A stretch of DNA of 64,000 nucleotides from Pseudomonadota bacterium (lineage in GTDB: Bacteria; Desulfobacterota; Desulfovibrionia; Desulfovibrionales; Desulfomicrobiaceae), in assembly GCA_018902545.1 (NCBI GenBank), contig JAHIQM010000001.1, positions 1 to 64,000 on the forward strand. Direction: 5' to 3'. Both the position numbers and the translations under genes were made by a program. Positions within the stretch are counted from its first letter, which is position 1; each line of letters starts with the position of its first letter. The notes beneath the pieces are model-generated. The model was not told the origin of the DNA. It searched no databases and saw nothing but the letters and a program-made list of their open reading frames with translations. This document shows, piece after piece, positions 36,327 to 44,108 of this stretch.

Positions 36327-37091
36327 ATGCTCGTTCAAGGGAAAAAAGCCCTGATTTTCGGCGTGGCCAACGACAAGAGCATCGCCTACGCCATTGCCAA
36401 AGAGCTAAAAGACAATGGCGCGTCCATCGCTCTGAGCTATGCGGGCGAGGCGCTCAAGAAACGGGTCGAGCCCATCCATGAGGAGCTTGGCAGCGATTTC
36501 CTGTTCCAGTGCGACGTGGCCGACGATGCGGCCATCGCCGAATCCGCGGAACTGGTGAAGGAGAAGTGGGGCAATTTCGACATCCTCGTCCATTCCGTGG
36601 CCTTCGCCAACCGCGATGACCTCAAAGGCCGCTATGTGGACACCTCCCGCGAGGGCTTCCACTTGGCTCTGGACATCTCGGCCTACTCACTGGTGGCCAT
36701 CAGCAAGGCTTACGAGAGCCTCCTGAACGACAACGCCTCCATCATGGCCATGACCTACTACGGCGCGGAAAAGGTCATCACCCATTACAACGTCATGGGT
36801 GTGGCCAAGGCGGCGCTGGAGTGCAGCGTGCGTTACCTGGCCATGGACCTTGGCGAGCGCGGCATCCGCGTCAACGCCATCAGCGCGGGCCCGCTCAAAA
36901 CCCTGGCCTCGTCGGGCATATCGGGTTTCAAGACCATCCTGTCCACTATCGAAGAACGCGCCCCGCTGCGCCGCAACATCATCCAGGAAGACGTAGGCAA
37001 GACCGGCCTCTTCCTGGCCTCGGACCTGTCCCGCGCCATCACCGGCGAGGTCATCTACGTGGACTCTGGTTACAACATCATGGGCATCTGA
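36327..37091 (+). CDS. fabI: Enoyl-[acyl-carrier-protein] reductase (NADH)
   Basis: 254 residues of the FabI short-chain dehydrogenase type: start MLVQGKKALIFGVANDKSIA (NAD-binding), HSVAFANRDDLKGRYVDTS, and the catalytic Tyr-x6-Lys in the region YYGAEKVITHYNVMGVAKAA. SGFKTILSTIEERAPLRRNI and the C-terminal GEVIYVDSGYNIMGI also match. It reduces enoyl-ACP in the last step of each fatty-acid elongation cycle. CGGAGACAATCC precedes the ATG. A terminator follows at 37119-37144. It probably shares an mRNA with hisD and purC. Confidence 0.97.
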   Translation: MLVQGKKALIFGVANDKSIAYAIAKELKDNGASIALSYAGEALKKRVEPIHEELGSDFLFQCDVADDAAIAESAELVKEKWGNFDILVHSVAFANRDDLKGRYVDTSREGFHLALDISAYSLVAISKAYESLLNDNASIMAMTYYGAEKVITHYNVMGVAKAALECSVRYLAMDLGERGIRVNAISAGPLKTLASSGISGFKTILSTIEERAPLRRNIIQEDVGKTGLFLASDLSRAITGEVIYVDSGYNIMGI

Positions 37092-37118
37092 GGCCCTTGC
37101 AGCCAACTACCTACATTG

Positions 37119-37144
37119 AACCCCTTCCCGCGAAGGGGTTTTTT
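37119..37144 (+). terminator. Intrinsic terminator of hisD-purC-fabI
   Basis: AACCCCTTC / GAAGGGGTT with a four-base loop, followed by TTTT, 28 bases past the fabI stop. Confidence 0.92.
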
Positions 37145-37223
37145 GTTGGTTTCCGTTTCACTCTTTGAGTCGTCCGCCGCATGTTATCGCCATTCACGTT
37201 TCGAAATGCGTGGTGCTAAGAAA

Positions 37224-37372
37224 GATGAAGATGGATTCCCGCCTTCGCGGGAATGACGTGGAGGCATGCGGGAATGACATAGCGTGGTGCGGGGGTGAGA
37301 TGAAGATGGATTCCCGCCTTCGCGGGAATGACATGGAGGCATGCGGGAATGACATAGCGTTTTGCGGGAATC
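37224..37372. repeat. Tandem REP-like unit, two copies
   Basis: A ~60-base unit beginning GATGAAGATGGATTCCCGCC and ending GAATGACATAGCG occurs at 37224-37284 and again at 37299-37360, 75 bases apart. Each unit contains a CCGCCTTCGCGGG hairpin. A third inverted fragment (GCGGGAATCCATCTT) follows. Confidence 0.8.
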
Positions 37373-37412
37373 CATCTTCCAGCAGCGAGTGATACCGAAC
37401 CCCACCAGCGCC

Positions 37413-37600
37413 TCGAGGCCCGTTGTCGGCATGGCCCTCGGCCCCGTCGGCTGTCTGACTGAGCCAGGCATCGTTTGTTGAATCGTTGCCTGACGGACTG
37501 TCCGGATTCATCGCCCTGCACGCAACGATTCAACTCTACGAGGCCCGCGAAGGAGTTCCGGCGGGGCTGAGGGACATGTCGGCAGCGGGCCGCGGGCCGT
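37413..37600 (+). repeat. Structured hairpin repeat, family 3, copy 3
   Basis: Core identical to copies 1 and 2 (GCCAGGCATCGTTTGTTGAA... and GCAACGATTCAACTCTACG), but with different outer arms: TGTCGGCATGGCCCTCGGCC on the left and an imperfect complement GGGCTGAGGGACATGTCGGCA on the right. Confidence 0.82.
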
Positions 37601-37627
37601 AAACGCATCTCAAATCTAAAGAGGAAA

Positions 37628-37714
37628 ATGGATCCCCGCCTGCGCGGGGATGACTAGATAAAGAAACAGATTGAAATCCAGATTCACAATGGATCCCCGC
37701 CTGCGCGGGGATGA
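37628..37714. repeat. Two REP-like hairpins
   Basis: ATGGATCCCCGCCTGCGCGG-GGATGAC occurs at 37628-37653 and 37689-37714 in the same orientation. Each folds as CCCCGC/GCGGGG. Confidence 0.8.
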
Positions 37715-37855
37715 CTCTGTGGTAGGCGGTACGCACACGAATAGATCGACGGCTTGCCACTTACCATGTCATCATTTCCTCCTACAACTTGCCGCACGCT
37801 TAAACATGCTTATTTCCAGAAAGTTCCACCTCACCACAAACCGGAGGCCCTCCTC

Positions 37856-38287
37856 ATGGAAAAAATACACGCCGTCTGCCCAAGCTGCCAGACCGTCAAC
37901 GCCGTGCTCACCGAGCGCCTGCGCCAGCACCCGGTTTGCGCCAAGTGCGCGACTCCCCTGCTGCCCGCCAATCCCGTGGATCTCACCGACCAGACCTTCG
38001 AGCGCTTCACAACCCGCTCCACCCTGCCCGTGCTCGTCGATTTCTGGGCTCCGTGGTGCGGACCGTGCAAGATGATGGCACCGGCTTTTGCCCAGGCTGC
38101 GGCCGCCCTGCATGGGCAGGTGATCCTGGCCAAGATGGACACCGAGGCCCAGCGGGCCGTGCCGTCCCGGTTCAACATCCAGTCCGTGCCGAGCCTGGTC
38201 CTTTTCCGCCAAGGCCGGGAGATCGCACGCACTGCCGGAGCCATGCCCGCAGGCCAGATCCAGGCCTGGGTGAAAGGGCAACTCTAA
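37856..38287 (+). CDS. trxC: Thioredoxin with N-terminal zinc ribbon (thioredoxin 2 type)
   Basis: 143 residues from ATG 37856-37858 with GGAGG upstream. An N-terminal zinc ribbon (CPSC...CAKC, residues ~8-30) precedes a thioredoxin domain with the active site WCGPCKMM in VDFWAPWCGPCKMM and the cis-Pro loop FNIQSVPSLVLF. This two-part layout is that of thioredoxin 2. It reduces protein disulfides in the cytoplasm, and the zinc ribbon tunes redox response. It stands alone, with repeats on its left and a vapBC-like pair, on the opposite strand, on its right. Confidence 0.92.
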   Translation: MEKIHAVCPSCQTVNAVLTERLRQHPVCAKCATPLLPANPVDLTDQTFERFTTRSTLPVLVDFWAPWCGPCKMMAPAFAQAAAALHGQVILAKMDTEAQRAVPSRFNIQSVPSLVLFRQGREIARTAGAMPAGQIQAWVKGQL

Positions 38288-38349
38288 CCACACCACCTGC
38301 CGCAAACCACGTCCACTCAACGGGCGCAAGTGAATTGAACGGAGGCAGC

Positions 38350-38736
38350 CTATCGCAGCAACAAACCTTCGATTTTGGAAAAATGACTGTCCCGCGTGAA
38401 CAGCGGAAGCCCATGCTGAAAGGCCGCCGCTGCGATCCAGACGTCGTTGGTGGGAATGGGCGTCCCGCTGCGGCGGAGTTGATCGAGAACGGCGCAATAA
38501 TGCTGGGCCGTGTACTCATCGACGGGGTACAGGGCCACTCGGGGAGAATCGAGAAATATCCCGAGCTGCCTTTTGTTTTCCTCTTCCCGCGCCCCCCCTT
38601 TGAATCCGGAAAAGAGTTCTCCCATGGAGATGACGCTCAGGCCGATGTGTTCCGCCTGCCGCAATACGCCGACAATGTCCTGGTCACCGCGCAGGGCGCC
38701 GGAATAGATATTGGTGTCGATGAGGATTCTGTTCAT
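38350..38736 (-). CDS. vapC: PIN-domain toxin, VapC type
   Basis: 128 residues, the usual VapC length. Catalytic acidic positions are visible in ILIDTNIYSGAL (Asp), SMGELFSGF (Glu), NDVWIAAAAF (Asp) and TRDSHF (Asp). VapC proteins are Mg-dependent RNases, often cutting tRNA or rRNA. The start ATG overlaps the stop of the upstream antitoxin gene by four bases (38733-38736), the typical coupled arrangement. A tRNA-Ser gene and the SRP RNA gene lie just upstream on the other strand; any link is unproven. Confidence 0.92.
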   Translation of the reverse strand: MNRILIDTNIYSGALRGDQDIVGVLRQAEHIGLSVISMGELFSGFKGGAREEENKRQLGIFLDSPRVALYPVDEYTAQHYCAVLDQLRRSGTPIPTNDVWIAAAAFQHGLPLFTRDSHFSKIEGLLLR

Positions 38737-38993
38737 GTCCAGAGTTCCTCGTCGATCTGCCGCTCTGCGTCGATCCTGCCCTGGATGGCGGCATGCTCCT
38801 CAACGCTCCAAGTTCCAAAAAGGCCGTCCAAATCGTGCCATTCCCGAGAAAATCGCTTTTCCTTGCCCACCCCGACCTGTTTGCGCAGGACATCCAGCAC
38901 GAAATTATTGACACTTTTTTGATCGTTCTTGGCAGCATTCTTGATGAGTTTCCCCAAATCCTCATCCACGCCGCGAATACTTAATGTCTTCAT
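38733..38993 (-). CDS. vapB: Antitoxin of the VapC-type module (ribbon-helix-helix N-terminus)
   Basis: 86 residues. The N-terminus MKTLSIRGVDEDLGKLIKNA fits a ribbon-helix-helix DNA-binding domain (strand TLSIRG, then two helices), and the acidic C-terminal half (DLDGLFGTWSVEEHAAIQGR) is the likely toxin-binding tail. AAAGGAGG lies close upstream of the ATG. A sigma70 promoter is at 39027-39056. As in other vapBC operons the antitoxin comes first and probably represses its own promoter with the toxin. The family name VapB is by analogy. Confidence 0.88.
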   Translation of the reverse strand: MKTLSIRGVDEDLGKLIKNAAKNDQKSVNNFVLDVLRKQVGVGKEKRFSREWHDLDGLFGTWSVEEHAAIQGRIDAERQIDEELWT

Positions 38994-39026
38994 CGATGCC
39001 TCCTTTTATGACTTCATAGTGCATTC

Positions 39027-39056
39027 AAAATATGCTTTCAACGTGCAAATTGTCAA
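39027..39056 (-). promoter_or_regulatory. Promoter of the vapBC-like operon
   Basis: On the minus strand TTGACA (39051-39056) and TATTTT (39027-39032) are 18 bases apart. A quasi-palindrome GCATTCAAAATATGC overlaps the -10 region and could be the antitoxin operator. Confidence 0.65.
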
Positions 39057-39167
39057 CGGCAAGGCAAATCGGTCCCGGAGGCTTTCGTAAATTCAAAACT
39101 GGAATTTCCGGCAATTTTTCCCTTGCCAAACCAAGTGCTCTGACATAGAGACTTTTTTCTCGAACGC

Positions 39168-39259
39168 GGAGAGGTGGCCGAGTCTGGTTTAAGGCGCACG
39201 CCTGGAAAGTGTGTGTACCTCAACGGGTACCGGAGGTTCGAATCCTCTCCTCTCCGCCA
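39168..39259 (+). tRNA. tRNA-Ser (anticodon GGA)
   Basis: Acceptor arms GGAGAGG / CCTCTCC pair fully, CCA is encoded (39257-39259), and the T-loop is TTCGAAT. The anticodon loop reads CTGGAAA, giving anticodon GGA. A long variable arm (GTGTACCTCAACGGGTACC) is the class II hallmark of serine tRNA. It lies 16 bases upstream of the SRP RNA. Confidence 0.97.
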
Positions 39260-39275
39260 TTTTTGAAAATTTAAA

Positions 39276-39362
39276 GGGAAGCCGGGTGGCGTAAACGCTG
39301 CCAACCCCGTCAGGTCCGAAAGGAAGCAGCGGTAACAGTTGTTTCCGGGTACCCGGCTTCCC
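39276..39362 (+). ncRNA. ffs: Small signal recognition particle RNA (4.5S)
   Basis: The terminal helix GGGAAGCCGGGT / ACCCGGCTTCCC closes the molecule. The apical domain carries the universally conserved GTCAGGTCCG-GAAAGG-AAGCAGC region that binds Ffh. Length about 87 nt, the normal small bacterial form without an Alu domain. It guides ribosomes making membrane proteins to the translocon. A strong terminator follows immediately. Confidence 0.97.
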
Positions 39363-39363
39363 T

Positions 39364-39399
39364 GGCAGGGGCGAAAATTTCGCTCCTGCCTTTTTTTTT
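39364..39399 (+). terminator. Intrinsic terminator of tRNA-Ser/ffs
   Basis: GGCAGGGGCG / CGCTCCTGCC pairing (one mismatch) is followed by a run of nine T. Confidence 0.92.
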
Positions 39400-39536
39400 A
39401 TGCTTGGGCTAAGTTCGGCGCGCAGCCCTTCCCCATGCGCGGCCTGTAATTATATTTACTGATAGCGCGCATTACAGTACCAGTTTCCTTCCCGCATCCA
39501 TCTCGTTTGCGGAATCAAACTCATCAAGGAGGACTT

Positions 39537-40379
39537 GTGACAAAATTCTCATTCCTGGGAGCCATCATTCTCAGCCTGGGCCTCATCCTGCTGACCATGC
39601 CCGACCTAGCCGACGCCAAACGCATGGGCGGCGGCGGCTCCTTCGGGAGCAAGCCGTCCTATTCCAAACCCGCAGCGCCCGCCTCCTCGCCCGCGCAGCA
39701 GGCCGCTCCCGGCGCTGCCCCCATGGGCGCACGCGGCGGCATGCTTGGCGGCATGCTTGGCGGCATGCTCATGGGTGGACTGCTTGGTTCCCTCTTTTTT
39801 GGAGGAGCGTTTTCCGGAATCGGCATGATGGACATGCTGCTCATTGGTGGCGGCCTCTTCCTGCTGTTCCGCTTTATGCGCAGCAGACAGCCTGCCGCGC
39901 AAACCGCCGGAGGACCTTCCCAAACAACTGAAATGAATCGCGGAGCCTGGGACAACCTGCGCACCGCACAGCAGCATACATCAAGTTCGGCCCCGGATTA
40001 CCCGGCAGGCTTTGACGCCAAGGACTTTCTGGGCGGCGCCAAGGCTGCATACACCCGCCTGCAGGGAGCCTGGGACGCCCGCGACATGGACGATCTGCGC
40101 CAGTTCACCTCTGCAGAGGTTTTCGCCGAACTCCAGTCCCAGACTGAAGGGGACCCCGGTCCCAGCAAGACGGAAATCCTGTTCCTGGAAGCCTCTCTGC
40201 TGGAAGTCAAGACTGTCGGCAACCAGACCATCGCCACGGTCCTTTTCGACTCCATGCTGCGCGAGGATTCCGCCTCGGCCCCGGCCGAACAGGTCCGCGA
40301 GGCGTGGCATTTCAGCCGCTACGAATCCGATGGCGGAAGCCACTGGGTAGTGGAAGGCATCCAGCAGCTGGAAAAATGA
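39537..40379 (+). CDS. Exported or membrane Tim44-like domain protein
   Basis: 280 residues from GTG 39537-39539, which has AAGGAGG four bases upstream. An N-terminal hydrophobic segment (FLGAIILSLGLILLTMPDLADA) is followed by a low-complexity Gly/Ser/Pro stretch and a second glycine-rich hydrophobic region (GGMLGGMLMGGLLGSLFFGG...LLIGGGLFLLFRFM). The C-terminal ~125 residues match the Tim44-like fold (FDAKDFLGGAKAAYTRLQGA; FTSAEVFAELQSQ; ILFLEASLLEVKTV). In bacteria this domain occurs in membrane proteins of uncertain role near the inner membrane. The stop overlaps the ATG of a small zinc-ribbon frame (40376). Confidence 0.87.
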   Translation: MTKFSFLGAIILSLGLILLTMPDLADAKRMGGGGSFGSKPSYSKPAAPASSPAQQAAPGAAPMGARGGMLGGMLGGMLMGGLLGSLFFGGAFSGIGMMDMLLIGGGLFLLFRFMRSRQPAAQTAGGPSQTTEMNRGAWDNLRTAQQHTSSSAPDYPAGFDAKDFLGGAKAAYTRLQGAWDARDMDDLRQFTSAEVFAELQSQTEGDPGPSKTEILFLEASLLEVKTVGNQTIATVLFDSMLREDSASAPAEQVREAWHFSRYESDGGSHWVVEGIQQLEK

Positions 40380-40582
40380 CCGGTTCGGACCTGAACCGCG
40401 AAGACAACATACCCTGCCCGATCTGCGACAAACCGGCGCAGATCGTAGGCAGGTGAGCCGTGGCGCGCATCTCCTGCAGGTACTGCGGGAGCAACGTATC
40501 GGCCAGCGCTCACAAGGACGCCGTAGAGGCATATAAAGAAGGCCTGTGCTCCGGAAACGTGTTGTTCCCGGAAGCGCCCTAG
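40376..40582 (+). pseudogene. Small zinc-ribbon frame interrupted by an in-frame TGA
   Basis: ATG 40376 overlaps the Tim44-like stop in ATGA. The frame reads MTGSDLNREDNIPCPICDKP, then AQIVGR, then TGA (40454-40456), then AVARISCRYCGSNVSASAHK, and ends at TAG 40580-40582 (69 codons in all). The two Cys pairs, CPIC and CRYC, have the normal spacing of one zinc ribbon, so both halves belong to one protein. Either the TGA is a nonsense mutation, or it is recoded. Fourteen bases after the TGA a nine-pair stem, CTCCTGCAG / CTGCGGGAG with a GTA loop, resembles the position of a bacterial SECIS hairpin. I favour a pseudogene but cannot exclude selenocysteine. Confidence 0.6.
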
Positions 40583-40614
40583 AACGCAAACTTCATTTGA
40601 CAAGGAATCCGTGC

Positions 40615-41448
40615 ATGAAAAGAATCCTGTTCCTGACGCTGCTCTTTTGCACCGTTGCGGCCAGCGCGCCGGCCGCTGCGCCGGAGGCGGCGCTGCAGGC
40701 GCTTATGCTTGGCAATGAAAAATATGCCCTGCAGCAAAGCCTGGAGCCCGCCACCCTGGCCATTGTCGTTGCTGACCCGGCCATTGAAGTTCCGTTGGCC
40801 GACCTTTTCGGTCTGCCCGAATCGCGGCTGGCCGTGATCAGGCCCGAGGGGACCTTTGGCCCCGAAACCAGCCTCGCAGTACAGGACTCCGACCTGACCG
40901 CGCCGCTGGTCGTCATCCTCGGCCAGGACCAGGATGCTGTTTGGGCGGTCTATGCCAACATCGTGCAAGCCTCTCCGGACCTGATCCACGCTGTTTTAAA
41001 GGGCCGGGTTTCGGCTCAGGGCGCGGTAGTGGACTCCGATGGCATGGTCACTGTCCTTGGCGCGCACCCCGAATTGCAGACCCTGGTCGGCCAGTACCTG
41101 CTCGGTGCACCCGCCCCGGCCGAGCCTGAAGCTGCGGCTGACGCTCCCGCCGAAGCTCCGGCTGAAGCGGTTACTGAAGCCCCGGCCGAAGCTGCCGAGG
41201 AGACGGTAGCCGAAGAACAGGCGGCAGTGCAGCCAGCAGATGATGAGGCCAATGCGCAGGAAGCGGCAACAGAGGAAAGCGCGGCCCAGCCTGAAAACGC
41301 CGCTGCGCCCGCCGAAGCCACTCCCGCTGCCGAAGCCAAGGACGCTCAGTCCTCCGGCGGCGGTTCCGGCGTCCTGATCGCCATTCTTTTCATCGCGGCC
41401 CTGGTGGGCACCATCGTGTACATGGAAAAGACCGTACTCAAATCCTGA
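40615..41448 (+). CDS. Exported, membrane-anchored degenerate carbonic anhydrase paralogue
   Basis: 277 residues from ATG 40615 with signal peptide MKRILFLTLLFCTVAASAPA. The segment LMLGNEKYALQQSLEPATLA, then LVVILGQDQDAVWAVYANI and MVTVLGAHPELQTLVGQYLL, parallels the beta-carbonic anhydrase encoded next (LTEGNLRFALGQSTHP; VLMVLGHTYCGAVTAV; KVDILGTHPDQTELLGG). The zinc ligands are missing: IIGCSDSRVP is replaced by IVVADPAIEVP, and GHTYCG by GQDQDA. A long Ala/Pro/Glu linker leads to a C-terminal helix and the tail YMEKTVLKS, matching the next protein's DKKVLKS. It is therefore probably a non-catalytic partner or relic. A terminator follows at 41471. Confidence 0.72.
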   Translation: MKRILFLTLLFCTVAASAPAAAPEAALQALMLGNEKYALQQSLEPATLAIVVADPAIEVPLADLFGLPESRLAVIRPEGTFGPETSLAVQDSDLTAPLVVILGQDQDAVWAVYANIVQASPDLIHAVLKGRVSAQGAVVDSDGMVTVLGAHPELQTLVGQYLLGAPAPAEPEAAADAPAEAPAEAVTEAPAEAAEETVAEEQAAVQPADDEANAQEAATEESAAQPENAAAPAEATPAAEAKDAQSSGGGSGVLIAILFIAALVGTIVYMEKTVLKS

Positions 41449-41470
41449 TCGCTGAGCTTGCCTGTTTTCA

Positions 41471-41506
41471 AACGGCGTGCGGACCTGTCCGCGCGCCGTT
41501 TTTTTA
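41471..41506 (+). terminator. Intrinsic terminator
   Basis: AACGGCGTGCGGA / TCCGCGCGCCGTT with a CCTG loop is followed by TTTTTTT, 22 bases past the stop of the preceding gene. Confidence 0.93.
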
Positions 41507-41673
41507 TTGATGATTCCCGCTGTTTGCTCCCTTTGAAAAAGTAGCTTTCGATCAGAAGAATCCTTGAAATATCCCTGCGGGTGGAATAAATTTGAGAATC
41601 TTTTCCCAAGCAGCGGCACCCCATGCGCTCGCGGCAAAGCTGCTCATCACAAACTTTTAATCAGGGGTTCAAC

Positions 41674-42639
41674 ATGCACATCCAACGTCTAATCCTGACT
41701 TTCCTGCTTGTTTTCGCACCGATTGTGGTCATGGCATCTTCTTCCGAGGTCCATCCAGTCAGTCCCGAAAAAAGCCTCCAGATGCTCACCGAGGGCAACC
41801 TGCGCTTTGCCCTCGGCCAATCGACCCACCCCAACATCAGTTTCTCCCGCCGCCTGCTGACCACCACCGAAGGTCAGGTGCCCTTTGCCACGATCATCGG
41901 CTGTTCCGATTCACGAGTCCCGGTGGAAATCCTTTTCGACCAGGGCGTGGGCGATCTTTTTGTGGTCAAGGTTGCGGGCAACGTGGCCGACACGGACGAA
42001 ATCGGATCCGCCGAATACGGCGTGGACCACCTCGGCACCCCGGTGCTCATGGTACTGGGGCACACCTATTGCGGCGCGGTCACGGCCGTGGCCACGGGGG
42101 CCGAGGTGCACGGTAGCATCCCCGCGCTGGTGGACAATATCGTCCCGGCGGTGGAAAAGGCGCGGCACGAACATCCCGATGCGGAGGAGTCCGATCTGAT
42201 CGCCCTGGCCACGGAAGCCAATGTCTGGCAAGCCATCGATGACATCCTGACCAAAAGTCAGGCCATTGCCGACCGGGCCAAGGACGGCCGGGTCGTGGTG
42301 GTCGGAGGCATGTACAACATCCTCACCGGCAAGGTGGACATCCTGGGCACTCACCCGGATCAGACCGAACTTCTTGGTGGCGTGACTCCGCCCGCACACG
42401 GGGCAATGCATGAGCAAATGCATGCTGACCCTGCACACGCCGAAAAAACCTCCGACACGGACCATGCGACTCCGGCAGTCGCAAAGGCCGGAGAGCACGA
42501 ACAGACCACGGAAGTTCACAAGGAAGAAGCGCCTTCTTCCGGCGGGTTCGGATTCTTCTCCTTCATCATCTTCATCCTGTTGCTCGTCGGAGCAGTCTTC
42601 GTGCTGGACAAGAAAGTGCTCAAGTCCGACCAGGACTAA
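41674..42639 (+). CDS. Periplasmic, membrane-anchored beta-type carbonic anhydrase
   Basis: 321 residues from ATG 41674 with signal peptide MHIQRLILTFLLVFAPIVVM. The beta-carbonic anhydrase core shows all zinc ligands and the catalytic dyad: IIGCSDSRVPVEILFDQGVG (Cys, Asp-Arg) and MVLGHTYCGAV (His, Cys). A His/Glu-rich linker (EQMHADPAHAEKTSDTDHAT) leads to a C-terminal helix (FSFIIFILLLVGAVFVL) and a short cytoplasmic tail DKKVLKSDQD. It interconverts CO2 and bicarbonate in the periplasm while held at the inner membrane. The adjacent upstream gene is a paralogue without zinc ligands. A terminator follows at 42644. Confidence 0.92.
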   Translation: MHIQRLILTFLLVFAPIVVMASSSEVHPVSPEKSLQMLTEGNLRFALGQSTHPNISFSRRLLTTTEGQVPFATIIGCSDSRVPVEILFDQGVGDLFVVKVAGNVADTDEIGSAEYGVDHLGTPVLMVLGHTYCGAVTAVATGAEVHGSIPALVDNIVPAVEKARHEHPDAEESDLIALATEANVWQAIDDILTKSQAIADRAKDGRVVVVGGMYNILTGKVDILGTHPDQTELLGGVTPPAHGAMHEQMHADPAHAEKTSDTDHATPAVAKAGEHEQTTEVHKEEAPSSGGFGFFSFIIFILLLVGAVFVLDKKVLKSDQD

Positions 42640-42643
42640 AAGA

Positions 42644-42670
42644 AAAACCCGGCCCAGCCGGGTTTTCTTT
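42644..42670 (+). terminator. Intrinsic terminator of the carbonic anhydrase gene
   Basis: AAAACCCGGC / GCCGGGTTTT with a three-base loop, followed by CTTT, right after the stop. Confidence 0.88.
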
Positions 42671-42679
42671 TCCGGATGT

Positions 42680-42799
42680 CACTGCAAAATTGTCGCGAGA
42701 GGACCTGAAACTCATTCCCGAGAAGGGAGAAATCCATTTTTTTCATACAGTTAAAAAGACATGGACACTTCTTTAAGGGGAAGACGGCTTACTGCAGTG
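42680..42799. repeat. Short TIR element, family 1, decayed copy (120 bp)
   Basis: Ends CACTGCAAAATTGTCG and CGGCTTACTGCAGTG are degenerate versions of the family-1 ends. Internally it keeps CATTCCCGAGAAGGG, AAATCCATTTTTTTCA and CTTTAAGGGGAAGACG, matching 8421-8563. Confidence 0.7.
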
Positions 42800-42920
42800 A
42801 CATCGTTTCAGACGGTATGCCCATAGCGGCACCCATGAAATTTCTGGTCACGCTCTTGTTCGATCACCGCATATTGTGTAACAGTTCTTAAAAACACACC
42901 TCATGTCCTGCGGAGCACCC

Positions 42921-43673
42921 ATGACTCGGGTTTTGACCATTTTTGCAATGTTCGTCTTTCTGATCCCCGGGTCAGTCCCGGCCCAGGAGCAAACCTTGTC
43001 CTGCGGCGTCGCCACGGGGTTTCCGCCGTATCAGTTCACCTTGGACGGCGAAGCGGCCGGGTTTGATGTCGACGTGGCGAGAGCGGTCTGCATCCGACTC
43101 GGAAAAGAAGCCATATTCGAACAGCGCAATTGGGACGATATCGTGAACATGCTGCTCTACGGGCGTATCGATCTGGTCGCGGGCATGGAGGTCAACGCCT
43201 TCCGTTTCGATTATTTCGAATTCTCGACACCCTATGCCAAACGCCATGACGTGGTCTTTGTGCCTGCGAACAGCACCGTCGCAGGGGTTGAAGATCTTTT
43301 TGGGCTCATCATCACCGGAGACAGGCATTCCTTTTTGGAGCTGCACTGGAAAGAACAAGGCATCTTTCAGAACATCCGCATCATGCAAACGGGAACCAAA
43401 GAGGAGTCCATGGCGCTTCTGGGCCAGGGCAGGACTGCGGCGGCCATTATGCCGCTTGAGGTGGGGTGGTATCTGGCGGCGCAGCAGGGCATCGACGTGC
43501 GGGTACTGGTCAATCCGGACCCGGGATCCGACGTGGCCATCGCGCTGCGCAAGGGACAGCCCGATCTGCTCCTAAAAATCAACGACGCCCTGCGGGACAT
43601 GGAGGCCGAGGGGGAGCTGGACGCCTTGCAGCGCAAATGGTTCTGCAGCGAGAATGGGACCCTGCCCCAGTGA
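42921..43673 (+). CDS. Periplasmic solute-binding protein, family 3
   Basis: 250 residues from ATG 42921 (GGAG upstream), with signal peptide MTRVLTIFAMFVFLIPGSVP. The family-3 fold is visible: LSCGVATGFPPYQFTLDGEA, GFDVDVARAVCIRLGKEAIF, WDDIVNMLLYGRIDLVAGM, then GRTAAAIMPLEVGWYLAAQQ and LLLKINDALRDMEAEGELDA. Such proteins bind amino acids or related small molecules for ABC uptake, or act as sensor modules. No ABC permease or ATPase is adjacent, so it may be an orphan. A convergent TM2 gene follows after 27 bases. Confidence 0.87.
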   Translation: MTRVLTIFAMFVFLIPGSVPAQEQTLSCGVATGFPPYQFTLDGEAAGFDVDVARAVCIRLGKEAIFEQRNWDDIVNMLLYGRIDLVAGMEVNAFRFDYFEFSTPYAKRHDVVFVPANSTVAGVEDLFGLIITGDRHSFLELHWKEQGIFQNIRIMQTGTKEESMALLGQGRTAAAIMPLEVGWYLAAQQGIDVRVLVNPDPGSDVAIALRKGQPDLLLKINDALRDMEAEGELDALQRKWFCSENGTLPQ

Positions 43674-43700
43674 GCCCCCGTGGCCGGGGCCGCACCGGAC

Positions 43701-44108
43701 TCAGTAATCGCGGGCGTTCAAGACCGTGATCTGGTCGTTGAGGGTCCAGAAGTCGTAGATGTAGCCGATCAGAAAAAAACCGCCAGTCAGCATGTAGAGC
43801 ACCCCCGTGACCCACTTGCCCATGTACATGCGGTGCACTCCCAAAATCCCCAGAAAGGTCAACAGAATCCAGGCCAGGGAATAGTCGATGCGGCCACCCC
43901 TGAAGCGCAGCGAGGCCGTGCGCTCCATGGACGGGATGAGAAAAAGGTCGACGATCCAGCCGACTAGCAAAAGGCCCAGAGTGAAAAAATAGATCGTCCC
44001 GGATATGGGCCGCCCGTAGTAAAAACGATGCGCCCCCGTGAACCCGAAAATCCAGAGCAGGTAGCCCATGAACCTGCTGTGCGTCTCTACCGTACGTTCT
44101 TCCCACAT
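43701..44108 (-). CDS. TM2-domain membrane protein
   Basis: 135 residues from ATG 44106-44108 (GAGG five bases upstream); the longer open frame upstream is not used. It carries two copies of the TM2 pattern: FGFTGAHRFYYGRPISGTIY with FTLGLLLVGWIVDLF, and LGILGVHRMYMGKWVTGVLY with GGFFLIGYIYDFWTL. Each copy has the G-x2-G-x-H-R-x-Y motif and paired helices. It sits in the inner membrane. TM2 proteins have no settled bacterial function. It is divergent from the M20 peptidase gene. Confidence 0.88.
   Translation of the reverse strand: MWEERTVETHSRFMGYLLWIFGFTGAHRFYYGRPISGTIYFFTLGLLLVGWIVDLFLIPSMERTASLRFRGGRIDYSLAWILLTFLGILGVHRMYMGKWVTGVLYMLTGGFFLIGYIYDFWTLNDQITVLNARDY

Noticed and set aside
39053-39304. 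A leftward 83-codon open frame over the tRNA-Ser/ffs region
   Set aside because: It is the antisense of the tRNA and the start of the SRP RNA; the RNA genes explain the sequence fully and there is no ribosome-binding site.
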